The notes beneath the pieces are model-generated. The model did not search any database and was not told the DNA's origin. It saw nothing but the letters and a program-made list of their open reading frames with translations. Below are positions 35,998 to 44,259 of a stretch of DNA of 64,000 nt, piece after piece. Location of the stretch: the NCBI RefSeq assembly GCF_900232825.1, contig NZ_OCTP01000010.1, positions 620,001 through 684,000 of the forward strand, read 5' to 3'. Position 1 is the first letter of the stretch. The number at the start of each line of letters is the position of its first letter. Made by a program: the position numbers and the translations under genes. The stretch is from Anaerococcus sp. Marseille-P3625. Lineage in GTDB: Bacteria > Bacillota > Clostridia > Tissierellales > Peptoniphilaceae.

Positions 35998-37210
35998 ACT
36001 TATTCATATCCTCACTAGATATTTCAAATTGAATGATAGTTCCAAGACCATCGTATTTTGTATCCAAAATATCATAATTTGTCATTAAATAATCTAAAAC
36101 ATCTCCATCTGAAAAAGGTATGTGCATAGAAACTTTTTTATAATCTTTTTTTATAATTTCTACGATTTTTTCTTTAAGTTTTTCTAAATCTTTCTCATCT
36201 TTTGCTGAGATATAAATCCTATCTTTATCTCTTTTAAAAAGTTTAACTTTAAAATCATCATCAATTTTGTCCATTTTATTAAAAACATATAAGATATGCT
36301 TATCTTCTAAATCTATGTCCTCTACTGCTTTCTCTATGGTTTTTATTTGATGATCGATATTTAAACTTGCATCAATTACAATTAAGAGCATATCAGCAAA
36401 TTTAATTTCTTCTAAAGTCGTCAAAAATGAATCATTTAATTCTTTGGATAGATTATCGATGAAACCAACAGTATCGGTAAGTGTTACCTTGGTATTTGAG
36501 AAATCTAATCTTCTGGTAGATGTATCTAAGGTTGCAAACAATAAATCATCAGAATAAACAAATTTATCTTTACCGTACAAATGCATCATACCATTAAGTA
36601 TTGTTGATTTTCCAGCGTTAGTATATCCTAATAAAGAAATATTATAGATATTATCCCTTGATTTTCTATTTGTAATTTTTGTCTTTTCTACATCTTTTAA
36701 TTGTTTTTCAAGAGATTTTATGTCACGTATTACTGCACGCCTGTCGGTTTCAAGCATGGTTTCACCAGGACCTCTTGTTCCTATACCGCCAGCTTGCCTT
36801 GATAAATATGAAAACCACTTATTAAGTCTTGGCAATTGGTATTTTAGTTGAGCAAGCTTAATTTTAAGTCTGCTTTCTTTAGTATTTGCTCTTTGGGCAA
36901 AGATATCTAAGATCAGACTAGTCCAATCAACAACATGAAGTTTTAGCTCTTCTTCAAGATTATATAATTGACTGGCTGATAGTTCCACATCAAAAATCAC
37001 AGTATCTATCTCTAGTTTTTTTGCCAAATCTTTAATTTCAGAAACTTTTCCACTGCCTATAAAAAATCTTGGGTTGACTTTTTCTACAACCTGGCTTACA
37101 TAAGCAATAGATTTGCCACCGGCTGTATTTATTAACGATTCTAGTTTGTATATTCTATTATCAAGATCATCTTCTCTATTTAAAACATTTACTTGTATAA
37201 CTTCCTGCAT
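35972..37210 (-). CDS. hflX: GTPase HflX
   Basis: A 412-residue ribosome-splitting GTPase used under stress. The N-terminal HflX domain (KSIAYVSQVVEKVNPRFFIG, about residues 30-50) is followed by a helical linker with GGIGTRGPGETMLETDRR. The G domain follows with G1 GYTNAGKST near residue 195, DTVGFIDNL and NKMDKIDD. ATG 37210 has AAGGAAG about four bases upstream. An in-frame ATG at 37243 lies upstream of the TATAAT at 37229-37234 and is rejected. It heads the unit with yigZ, yebC and lgt. Confidence 0.95.
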   Translation of the reverse strand: MQEVIQVNVLNREDDLDNRIYKLESLINTAGGKSIAYVSQVVEKVNPRFFIGSGKVSEIKDLAKKLEIDTVIFDVELSASQLYNLEEELKLHVVDWTSLILDIFAQRANTKESRLKIKLAQLKYQLPRLNKWFSYLSRQAGGIGTRGPGETMLETDRRAVIRDIKSLEKQLKDVEKTKITNRKSRDNIYNISLLGYTNAGKSTILNGMMHLYGKDKFVYSDDLLFATLDTSTRRLDFSNTKVTLTDTVGFIDNLSKELNDSFLTTLEEIKFADMLLIVIDASLNIDHQIKTIEKAVEDIDLEDKHILYVFNKMDKIDDDFKVKLFKRDKDRIYISAKDEKDLEKLKEKIVEIIKKDYKKVSMHIPFSDGDVLDYLMTNYDILDTKYDGLGTIIQFEISSEDMNKYGKYIESI

Positions 37211-37346
37211 AAACTTCCTTTCTAAAAGATTATACGATAGCAATAAATATTATAAAGATACTAAGATATAGATATATTATTAAAAAAATGATAAAATAGA
37301 GATGATATTGAAATAAATAAATAAAATAATAAATATAGGAGGCCAA

Positions 37347-40256
37347 ATGTTTAAAAAAATCGCCTCTATAGTGATAAAACTAATTTTGATAATAATACTT
37401 GGCATAGGATCTATCCTTGTTGTATTTGGAGGACTTATGGGAGGAGCTATTCTTGAAGTTATGAAAACCGCCCCAGAAATCGATCCAAACATTATTAAGT
37501 ATGAAATGAGTCAAAATTCCACTATAGTTGATGAAAATGGAAATGAAGTTGATTCTATAGCTACAAGCGAATATAGAGAAATAATTGATTATGAAAAAAT
37601 CCCAAAAGCTTTAAAGCTTGCTTTCGTCGCCATAGAAGACGAAAGATTTTATAAGCATCCGGGTTTGGATTTTCAATCTATTATAGGCTCTGCCCTAGAA
37701 AATTTTAGAGCTGGTAGCATTGTTCGTGGAGGCTCCACAATAACTCAACAGCTTGCTCGTAATACCTATCTTTCTAATGATCAAACCTACGAAAGAAAGA
37801 TTAAGGAAATTTATTTGGCTTTAGAGATAGAAAAGGCCTTGAGCAAAGATGAAATACTAGGAGCTTATCTTAACCGAGTATTTATGGGACAAAATTCCTA
37901 TGGTGTTCAAGCAGCAGCAAGGACTTATTTTGACAAAGACGTTACAGAGCTTAACCTAGCTCAATGTGCAACTCTTGCTAGTATAGTTCAATCACCATCA
38001 GATAATTCTCTTTACAAAGCAATAAAAGTAAGTGAAGTTACAGATCAAAGAGTTTTGGGAGAATTTAGTATTGATGGAGAAAAATATGCAGCCGTTTACA
38101 ATGAAAATCCTTATGAGAGGGAACAATTTGCCCTAGAAAAGATGCTTGAACTTGGCATGATTTCAAAAAAAGAATACAACGAGGCAAAAGATTTTGATGT
38201 AGCAAGCACAATAAAGCCTGCTGAAAGATCAAATACCGAAATTGCAAGCTATTTTAACTCCTTGTTAGAAAAACAAGTTGTAAGAAAATTACAAGAAATC
38301 TATAATTTAAGCGAAAATCAAGCTTGGGATAGACTTTATTATGGTGGATTAAGGATAACAACTACCATAGATGAAGACATGCAAAAAGAATTGGAAAATA
38401 TCTATGCAGACTTCTCTTCATATTTGATGGGGGATACATCAGGCTGGAAGCAAGCGCCACTTCTTGATTTACGCTATGATCAATATGGAAATATAATAAA
38501 TAGCGATGGCAATTTATTGTATTATGCAGAAAAAAACATATTAAATGATAATAACGATATTAGACTTAGAGATGATGAAGCTTGGTATGACGATGATGGA
38601 AATTTAGTTCTATCAACTTACAAAGCCTACCTTGATCAAACTAATCTATATTTTAGAAATTATTATTCTTTAGATAAAAATAACAAAAATTTAAGAACTC
38701 ACAAAACTGGCCACATTACCTTTAAAAGTAACGAAGATGCAAGCCTTGATGAGGATGAAAACATAGTTATATCAAAGAATTTCTTAGATGAAAATAAAAA
38801 TCTCATAACAGCTTATGAAGACGGAACCTTTTCAATAAACAAAGATTTCTATGGTATTGACTTAGAAGGAGTTATCCAACCTCAATCATCAACAGTCATT
38901 ATGGACCAAACAAACGGTCATATTAAGGCAATTATGGGAGGTCGTGATCAAAGAGGTATAAGAATTTTGGATAGAGCTTCTGCAATACCTAGACAACCTG
39001 GTTCTTCAATAAAACCTATTGCAACCTACACAGCAGCTTTTGACAATGGATTTAACCTAGCTACTGGCATGGATGACGTTCCATTGATGAAAAATGAAGA
39101 GGATCAACCTTGGCCAAAGAATGTTTACGAATACTATATGGGTCTTGTCCCTATTAGAAAGGCTATAGAATTATCCATAAATACCATTGCGGTAAGAACT
39201 CTAAAAGAAGTAGGTATTGCTAAGAGCTTAGAATACTTAAAGAATTTTGGAATAATAAGAGAAGATGGCGAAGATAACTTTGTTAGCAAAGAAGATAACC
39301 CTAGAACTAACGATGAGAATTTAGCAGCCTTAGGTTTAGGTTCCATGACAAATGGTCTTACAACTTTGGATATGACTGCAGCTTACGCAGCTTTGGCAAA
39401 TCAAGGAAAATACAACGAACCATTGACATTTTCTAAAATTGAAGATTCAACAGGCAAAGTTTTATTTGATGATAAAAATGTAATAACTCATCAAGTAACA
39501 TCAGCTGAAACAGCTTACCAAATAACCTCTGCCCTAGAGTCAACTGGTCAAAGCTACAAAAACATCTATATAAACGATATAGATTATGCAACAAAAACTG
39601 GTACTACCGATAATAAAGTAGATTTTTGGTGCATGGGCTATACTCCTTACTACACTGTTGGAATTTGGATGGGTGCAGATGATCAAAATCTTAGCATGAC
39701 TGGCAATTCTATACAAAGAGCTGCTTTGATGTGGAATATAATCAATAATCATATCCTTGACGGCTATGAAGTCGCTAATTTTGAAATTCCAGATGGCATA
39801 GTAGAAATGCAAGTAGATACCATGAGTGGAAAACTACCTTCAGACATATCCAGATGGGATCCAAGAGGAACAATAAGAACAGAAATTTTTGGTCCAAACA
39901 ATACGCCTACTGAAGTAGATGATGTTCATGTTATGATAACAGTTGATGATAGAAATAATCTTTTAGCATCAGATATGACACCAAAAGAGCATGTAACAAA
40001 TAGAGTATTCATTAGCCCAAAAAGTAATTACAATCCTAACGAATTTGGTGGAATTTATCCTAGAGATTGGGGTTATAGACCTCCAAGCGCATATTCAAAC
40101 TTAGGAGAAGATCCTGAAGAAGAAGAGCAAGAGGATGACGAGAAAGATAAAGACGGAAAGGATAAAGAAAAAGATAAGGACGGCAAGGATAAAAATCCTA
40201 ACGACAACAAAGAAAAAAATCAAAATCCTGACCAAAAACAAAACACAAATCCATAA
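37347..40256 (+). CDS. Class A penicillin-binding protein (PBP1A type)
   Basis: A 969-residue bifunctional peptidoglycan synthase. One membrane anchor (about residues 8-33) is followed by a GT51 glycosyltransferase with AIEDERFYKHPG and GGSTITQQLARN. After a long linker, the transpeptidase has SxxK in PGSSIKPIATY near residue 555, SxN in ELSINTIA and KTG in ATKTGTTD near residue 749. The C-terminus ends in a low-complexity charged tail of about 55 residues, rich in Lys, Asp and Glu, with KDKDGKDKEKDKDGKDK. AGGAGG lies four bases before the ATG. It is monocistronic and followed by a strong terminator. Confidence 0.96.
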   Translation: MFKKIASIVIKLILIIILGIGSILVVFGGLMGGAILEVMKTAPEIDPNIIKYEMSQNSTIVDENGNEVDSIATSEYREIIDYEKIPKALKLAFVAIEDERFYKHPGLDFQSIIGSALENFRAGSIVRGGSTITQQLARNTYLSNDQTYERKIKEIYLALEIEKALSKDEILGAYLNRVFMGQNSYGVQAAARTYFDKDVTELNLAQCATLASIVQSPSDNSLYKAIKVSEVTDQRVLGEFSIDGEKYAAVYNENPYEREQFALEKMLELGMISKKEYNEAKDFDVASTIKPAERSNTEIASYFNSLLEKQVVRKLQEIYNLSENQAWDRLYYGGLRITTTIDEDMQKELENIYADFSSYLMGDTSGWKQAPLLDLRYDQYGNIINSDGNLLYYAEKNILNDNNDIRLRDDEAWYDDDGNLVLSTYKAYLDQTNLYFRNYYSLDKNNKNLRTHKTGHITFKSNEDASLDEDENIVISKNFLDENKNLITAYEDGTFSINKDFYGIDLEGVIQPQSSTVIMDQTNGHIKAIMGGRDQRGIRILDRASAIPRQPGSSIKPIATYTAAFDNGFNLATGMDDVPLMKNEEDQPWPKNVYEYYMGLVPIRKAIELSINTIAVRTLKEVGIAKSLEYLKNFGIIREDGEDNFVSKEDNPRTNDENLAALGLGSMTNGLTTLDMTAAYAALANQGKYNEPLTFSKIEDSTGKVLFDDKNVITHQVTSAETAYQITSALESTGQSYKNIYINDIDYATKTGTTDNKVDFWCMGYTPYYTVGIWMGADDQNLSMTGNSIQRAALMWNIINNHILDGYEVANFEIPDGIVEMQVDTMSGKLPSDISRWDPRGTIRTEIFGPNNTPTEVDDVHVMITVDDRNNLLASDMTPKEHVTNRVFISPKSNYNPNEFGGIYPRDWGYRPPSAYSNLGEDPEEEEQEDDEKDKDGKDKEKDKDGKDKNPNDNKEKNQNPDQKQNTNP

Positions 40257-40259
40257 AAT

Positions 40260-40302
40260 TAAAGGGACTATAAGAAAATTTTCCTATAGTCCCCTTTTTT
40301 TA
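40260..40302 (+). terminator. Terminator of the penicillin-binding protein gene
   Basis: A stem AAAGGGACTATA / TATAGTCCCCTTT with an A/T loop, followed by TTTTTTT. Confidence 0.88.
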
Positions 40303-40338
40303 CAAAAAATTTTTGATTTTTTTGAAATTTTTATAATG

Positions 40339-40623
40339 TTACTTCTTCATAGGTCCTTTGTTTTTCCCTGTAACTAGGTTAATAACCCACAATAAAATTA
40401 CAGCACCTATTACTGACCATAAAATTATTGCAAAAGTTCCTGGTCCACCAGCTTTTAGGAAAAACGAATTATAAATCCAACCTCCAATTACAGAGCCAAT
40501 AATTCCTACGATTATATTTGCAAGACTTCCCATCTGAGAATCCTTACCCATTATCCTACTAGCAATCCAGCCAGCTAAAGCTCCTAATATTAAAGTCATT
40601 AATATACCTTTTCCACTTAACAT
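40339..40623 (-). CDS. GlsB/YeaQ/YmgE-family small membrane protein
   Basis: A 94-residue protein with three hydrophobic segments and the family pattern GALAGWIASRIMGKDSQMG, NIIVGIIGSVIGGWIYN and IILWSVIGAVILLW. These so-called transglycosylase-associated proteins are stress-related, but their role is not known. ATG 40623 is chosen because AAAGGAG lies five bases upstream; the longer reading from 40668 adds a charged tail without a ribosome site. It is alone on the minus strand between two plus-strand units. Confidence 0.92.
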   Translation of the reverse strand: MLSGKGILMTLILGALAGWIASRIMGKDSQMGSLANIIVGIIGSVIGGWIYNSFFLKAGGPGTFAIILWSVIGAVILLWVINLVTGKNKGPMKK

Positions 40624-40741
40624 AACTTCTCCTTTCATTTTTTTAAAAGTTCGTAATAAATTTTTCAATTACTTTATATTTATATCCATTTTTTACTTTT
40701 TTAAACATTTTTATAAAGTAAAAATAATACTAGCTTTTGTG

Positions 40742-40750
40742 TGGTATAAT
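40742..40750 (+). promoter_or_regulatory. Extended -10 promoter of the two-component operon
   Basis: TGGTATAAT is a perfect -10 with the TGn extension. No clear -35 is seen 17 bp upstream (A/T-rich). Confidence 0.6.
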
Positions 40751-40769
40751 GAAATAAGAGGTGAGTTTT

Positions 40770-41483
40770 TTGAATAATATCAATATTTTAATAATTGAAG
40801 ACGAAAAGAAAATTTCAACTATAATGAAATCTTATTTTGAAAAAGAAGGTTATGGTGTTTTACAAGCTTTTGATGGCAAAGAGGGCTTAGAACTTTTTAA
40901 TAATAATGAAGTAGATCTAGTTATACTCGATTTAATGTTGCCAAAACTACCTGGTGAAGAAGTTATAAAAGAAATTAGAAACAAGTCTGATTTGCCAATA
41001 ATTATGGTATCTGCAAAAGTTGAGGAAGATAATCGCGTGGAAGGCCTAAGACTTGGGGCTGACGATTATGTGACCAAACCATTTTCCCCAAAAGAATTGG
41101 TTGAAAGAGTAAAGGCAGTTCTTAGAAGAATCGAAAAATATAACATTCCAAGAGCCGATATAATAAAAACTTCTGACGGAAGATTAGAGATGGATTTACA
41201 ATACAATAGGATATTTAAAGATGGAAAAGAAATTTTGTTAACGAAAAACGAATTTCAAATTTTAAAAACTATCTTTTCTTCTCCTAATAAAATTTTCTCA
41301 AGAGATGAGATTATAGCTCTCACATTTGGTTATGATTACGATGCCTATGACAGAGCAATTGATACTCATATAAAAAATATTAGATCGAAGATAGAAGATA
41401 ATCCAAAAAGACCTGCTTATATCAAAACAATTTATGGTATGGGCTATAAATCCGGTGGAGTAGATGATTACATTAAAGAGTAA
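40770..41483 (+). CDS. OmpR-family response regulator
   Basis: A 237-residue two-component regulator. The receiver domain (about residues 1-115) has the acidic pair E10-D11, the phosphorylated Asp54 in VILDLMLPK and the Lys of VTKPFSP. A winged-helix DNA-binding domain follows (about 135-230), ending IKTIYGMGYK. The start is taken as TTG 40770 because AAGAGGTGA, nearly the full anti-Shine-Dalgarno partner, lies six to seven bases upstream; a GTG at 40761 lies inside that site. It overlaps the histidine kinase by 20 bp. No target genes can be named. Confidence 0.93.
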   Translation: MNNINILIIEDEKKISTIMKSYFEKEGYGVLQAFDGKEGLELFNNNEVDLVILDLMLPKLPGEEVIKEIRNKSDLPIIMVSAKVEEDNRVEGLRLGADDYVTKPFSPKELVERVKAVLRRIEKYNIPRADIIKTSDGRLEMDLQYNRIFKDGKEILLTKNEFQILKTIFSSPNKIFSRDEIIALTFGYDYDAYDRAIDTHIKNIRSKIEDNPKRPAYIKTIYGMGYKSGGVDDYIKE

Positions 41484-42786
41484 AATAATAAGAAACTTTG
41501 TTGCGGGTATTTTAGCTTGCGTTTTGGTATTCTCAATTTTGGTTACTCTTTTTGTCACCTTTAACTATAGACAGATGTTAATGGAAATGAAAGATGTTAG
41601 AGTTACAGAAGTTAGCTCATGGTTTATAAAGTATCAAAAGGATCCCAAGATAAGCATCGAAGAAATGTGGCAAGGACTTGATAATCTTGCTAAAGATCTT
41701 AAGGTTGATATAACTTTTGAAGAGCCTGACGGAACTATTTCTTATGAAGTTTTGGGTAGAGATCCTTCAAATACTTATCCGCTAAAACAAGAACATTTGA
41801 AATTATTTAATGCTGATAAAGCCAAGAGATCTGGAACTTTAAATATAACCTACAATGTTAATCCCGAACCAATAGAAGATTTGCAAAGAAATTTTACAAC
41901 TGCAATAATTTATGGATTGATCATTTCTTTGATAATTGGATTTGTAATAAGTTTAATTTTATCAGAAAACATTTCAGAGCCTATAATGTTAATTAGCGAT
42001 GATACATTAAAAATTAAAGATGGCAAATACGAGGTTACTGATAGAAATACCGATATTATAGAAATTGAAAACCTTCAAGATAATATAACTTATTTATCAA
42101 ACAACTTAAAAAATCAAGAAAATATTAGAAAACAATACGCTCAAGATATATCTCACGAATTGCGCACTCCCCTAACGAATTTGCAACTTTACATAGAAGC
42201 AATCAAAGATGGGATTGTTGAAGCTGATAGTCAAACAATGGATATTTTGCTTGAAGATGTAATACGCTTGCAAGATTTGATAGTTGGACTAAAAAAGACC
42301 TTTGATGAAAATGTTGAATTTATCCAAGTAAGAAATGAAGATACAAATATTACCAATCTTATTAAAAGAATTGCCTATGCTTTCTTGCCAAAAGCAGAAC
42401 AAAATAACATAAAAATCACAGAAAATCTTGCTGAAAATGTTATTATGAACACTGACAAGAATAAATTCACACAAATTTTAAATAATCTCATTTCAAATGC
42501 CATTAAGGCTATAGGTGAAAATGGAAATATTGAAATTTATCTAAATGAAGATGTTAAAAAAATAGAAATAAAAGTTATTGATGATGGTATTGGAATTGCA
42601 GAAGATAAAATCGATAGAATTTTTGATAGGTTCTATAGAATTGAAGATTCGAGAAATACAAGTGACAACGGCCATGGCTTAGGGCTTGCAATTAGCAAAA
42701 ATTTTGTTGAAGCCTTAGGTGGAAAAATAAAAGTAGATTCGAAACTTAATCATGGTACTTGCTTCACACTTATCTTTACAAAATAA
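41464..42786 (+). CDS. Sensor histidine kinase
   Basis: A 440-residue membrane sensor. Two membrane helices (about residues 8-30 and 145-165) flank an extracytoplasmic domain of about 110 residues. A HAMP linker (about 166-215) follows. The phosphorylated His231 lies in SHELRTPLTNLQLY. The ATPase domain has N-box NNLISNAIKA, G1 VIDDGIGIAEDKIDRIFDRF and G2 GHGLGLAIS. It is the partner of the upstream regulator. The external domain suggests sensing of an envelope or outside signal, in line with the neighbouring cell-wall genes. Confidence 0.94.
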   Translation: MITLKSKIIRNFVAGILACVLVFSILVTLFVTFNYRQMLMEMKDVRVTEVSSWFIKYQKDPKISIEEMWQGLDNLAKDLKVDITFEEPDGTISYEVLGRDPSNTYPLKQEHLKLFNADKAKRSGTLNITYNVNPEPIEDLQRNFTTAIIYGLIISLIIGFVISLILSENISEPIMLISDDTLKIKDGKYEVTDRNTDIIEIENLQDNITYLSNNLKNQENIRKQYAQDISHELRTPLTNLQLYIEAIKDGIVEADSQTMDILLEDVIRLQDLIVGLKKTFDENVEFIQVRNEDTNITNLIKRIAYAFLPKAEQNNIKITENLAENVIMNTDKNKFTQILNNLISNAIKAIGENGNIEIYLNEDVKKIEIKVIDDGIGIAEDKIDRIFDRFYRIEDSRNTSDNGHGLGLAISKNFVEALGGKIKVDSKLNHGTCFTLIFTK

Positions 42787-42798
42787 AGTAGGAATGTT

Positions 42799-44184
42799 AT
42801 GTCAAGAAAAAGCATAAATAAAAGAAAAACTAAAAACACTGAACCATTAACAAATAATGATAGAGAAGAATATATAATCCAATCAGATTCTCAAAGAAAA
42901 AGAGCCGAAAGAAAAAAACTTCAAAGAAGGAAAAAATTTATAAGACGTAGAATAATCCTTGGACTATTATTGTTTGTTCTAGTGATTTTCACAACAAAAT
43001 TTATTTCTAATGCCATAAACTCATACAAAGTTATGGGCTATCCTGACTTTAGAGATGAAGTCTTGGAAAGTTTGGGAAGAGAAGTTTTTGTTTCTCCATC
43101 AGAAAATAGATCCTTAAGTGCTGGCGAAAAAATTACAGATTTTGAGAGTCTATATAATGTAATCCAAAGATCTTACGCAGTAGATAATGAAAATAAAGAA
43201 AACTACAAGAAATTTTTAGGTCAATACAACGATTTTAGAAAAAAAATCGCCCTATCTAAAACTGACCAAGAATACTTTACACTAATAAATCAGTACCTAG
43301 CAATACTTGATGATAGCAGAACCTTTATTTTGGAAAAAGATACTTACCAAAACCTCTTTAATTATTATAAGGATAAGAAAAATTCAAACAAAAAATCTGT
43401 CCTTGAAGATCCTCAAGCTGTCGATAGGTACAAAAGGTTAATAACTGATGTAAATATCAAAAAGGAAGCTACAAAAGGTGAAATCATAACAAACGGCCTA
43501 ATGATAATAAGCATGGAAGATTTTAGACCTAAAGAATTTGAAAATGATCTAAAAAAAATAACCGACACATTTTTGGCAAATCCACCAGTTGGCAAACTAA
43601 TCATAGACTTATCAAATAATAATTCAATAGATCATGTTTATTGGAACAAATTTGCAAGAATTTTAATTCCTGAAGACTACAAAGAATCTAATATAATTTT
43701 TTACAGATCAAAGTTATTTGAAGATTCACTAAAAACTTTTAAGGAAGACGAAAATAGTCCTTATGATACAGCTCTTGCAAAAAATGATGCAAGCAAATAC
43801 AAGGAAGTTAAGAAATTAATTAATCCTAGTGACTATTTATATTACGACCAATTAGACTTGTCAATAAGGAAAAATACAGATTATTCAACAAGAAAAATTT
43901 ATGTCTTGACAAATTCTAACACAGCCAACGAAGCAATAAAATTTGCAGACTTTTTGAAAAAAAATGGAGCTTATGTTGTAAAAAATGCTCTTGACTCCAA
44001 AGAAACAAAAAATGACATAGTTTACAATGCTCCAACTGATCTTTACTTATTAGAACATTCTGGTCTAATCTTATCGATAAACTCATCTTTTTGCAAAAAC
44101 GATGAAAATATCTACCTATCTTACGATCAGAAAATAAATTCCAAAGATCCTAGGTCAAATATGCTAAGCATAGTAAATCAATAA
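42799..44184 (+). CDS. Membrane-anchored S41-peptidase-like protein lacking the catalytic serine
   Basis: A 461-residue protein. A very basic cytoplasmic tail (residues 1-50, RKRAERKKLQRRKKFIRRR) precedes one membrane helix (about 51-70) and a large outside part. The outer part resembles the tail-specific protease fold: YLAILDDSRTFI matches the usual LGDGHT segment, and ISMEDFRPKEF with KLIIDLSNNNS near residue 270 matches the core. YVLTNSNTANEAIKFAD (about 366-382) is the place of the nucleophile, where Ser is replaced by Asn377. It is thus probably not an active protease. It lies 12 bp after the kinase and may act with it. Confidence 0.72.
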   Translation: MSRKSINKRKTKNTEPLTNNDREEYIIQSDSQRKRAERKKLQRRKKFIRRRIILGLLLFVLVIFTTKFISNAINSYKVMGYPDFRDEVLESLGREVFVSPSENRSLSAGEKITDFESLYNVIQRSYAVDNENKENYKKFLGQYNDFRKKIALSKTDQEYFTLINQYLAILDDSRTFILEKDTYQNLFNYYKDKKNSNKKSVLEDPQAVDRYKRLITDVNIKKEATKGEIITNGLMIISMEDFRPKEFENDLKKITDTFLANPPVGKLIIDLSNNNSIDHVYWNKFARILIPEDYKESNIIFYRSKLFEDSLKTFKEDENSPYDTALAKNDASKYKEVKKLINPSDYLYYDQLDLSIRKNTDYSTRKIYVLTNSNTANEAIKFADFLKKNGAYVVKNALDSKETKNDIVYNAPTDLYLLEHSGLILSINSSFCKNDENIYLSYDQKINSKDPRSNMLSIVNQ

Positions 44185-44185
44185 A

Positions 44186-44236
44186 ATAACGCCCCCATCT
44201 AAGTTTTGATAAAACTTATGGAGGCGTTTTAATTTG
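44186..44236 (+). terminator. Terminator of the two-component operon
   Basis: A long stem AACGCCCCCATctAAGTTTT / AAACTTATGGAGGCGTT with one or two bulges, followed by TTAATTTG. Confidence 0.8.
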
Positions 44237-44259
44237 TCGCTTATTCTAAATTAAGTTTA

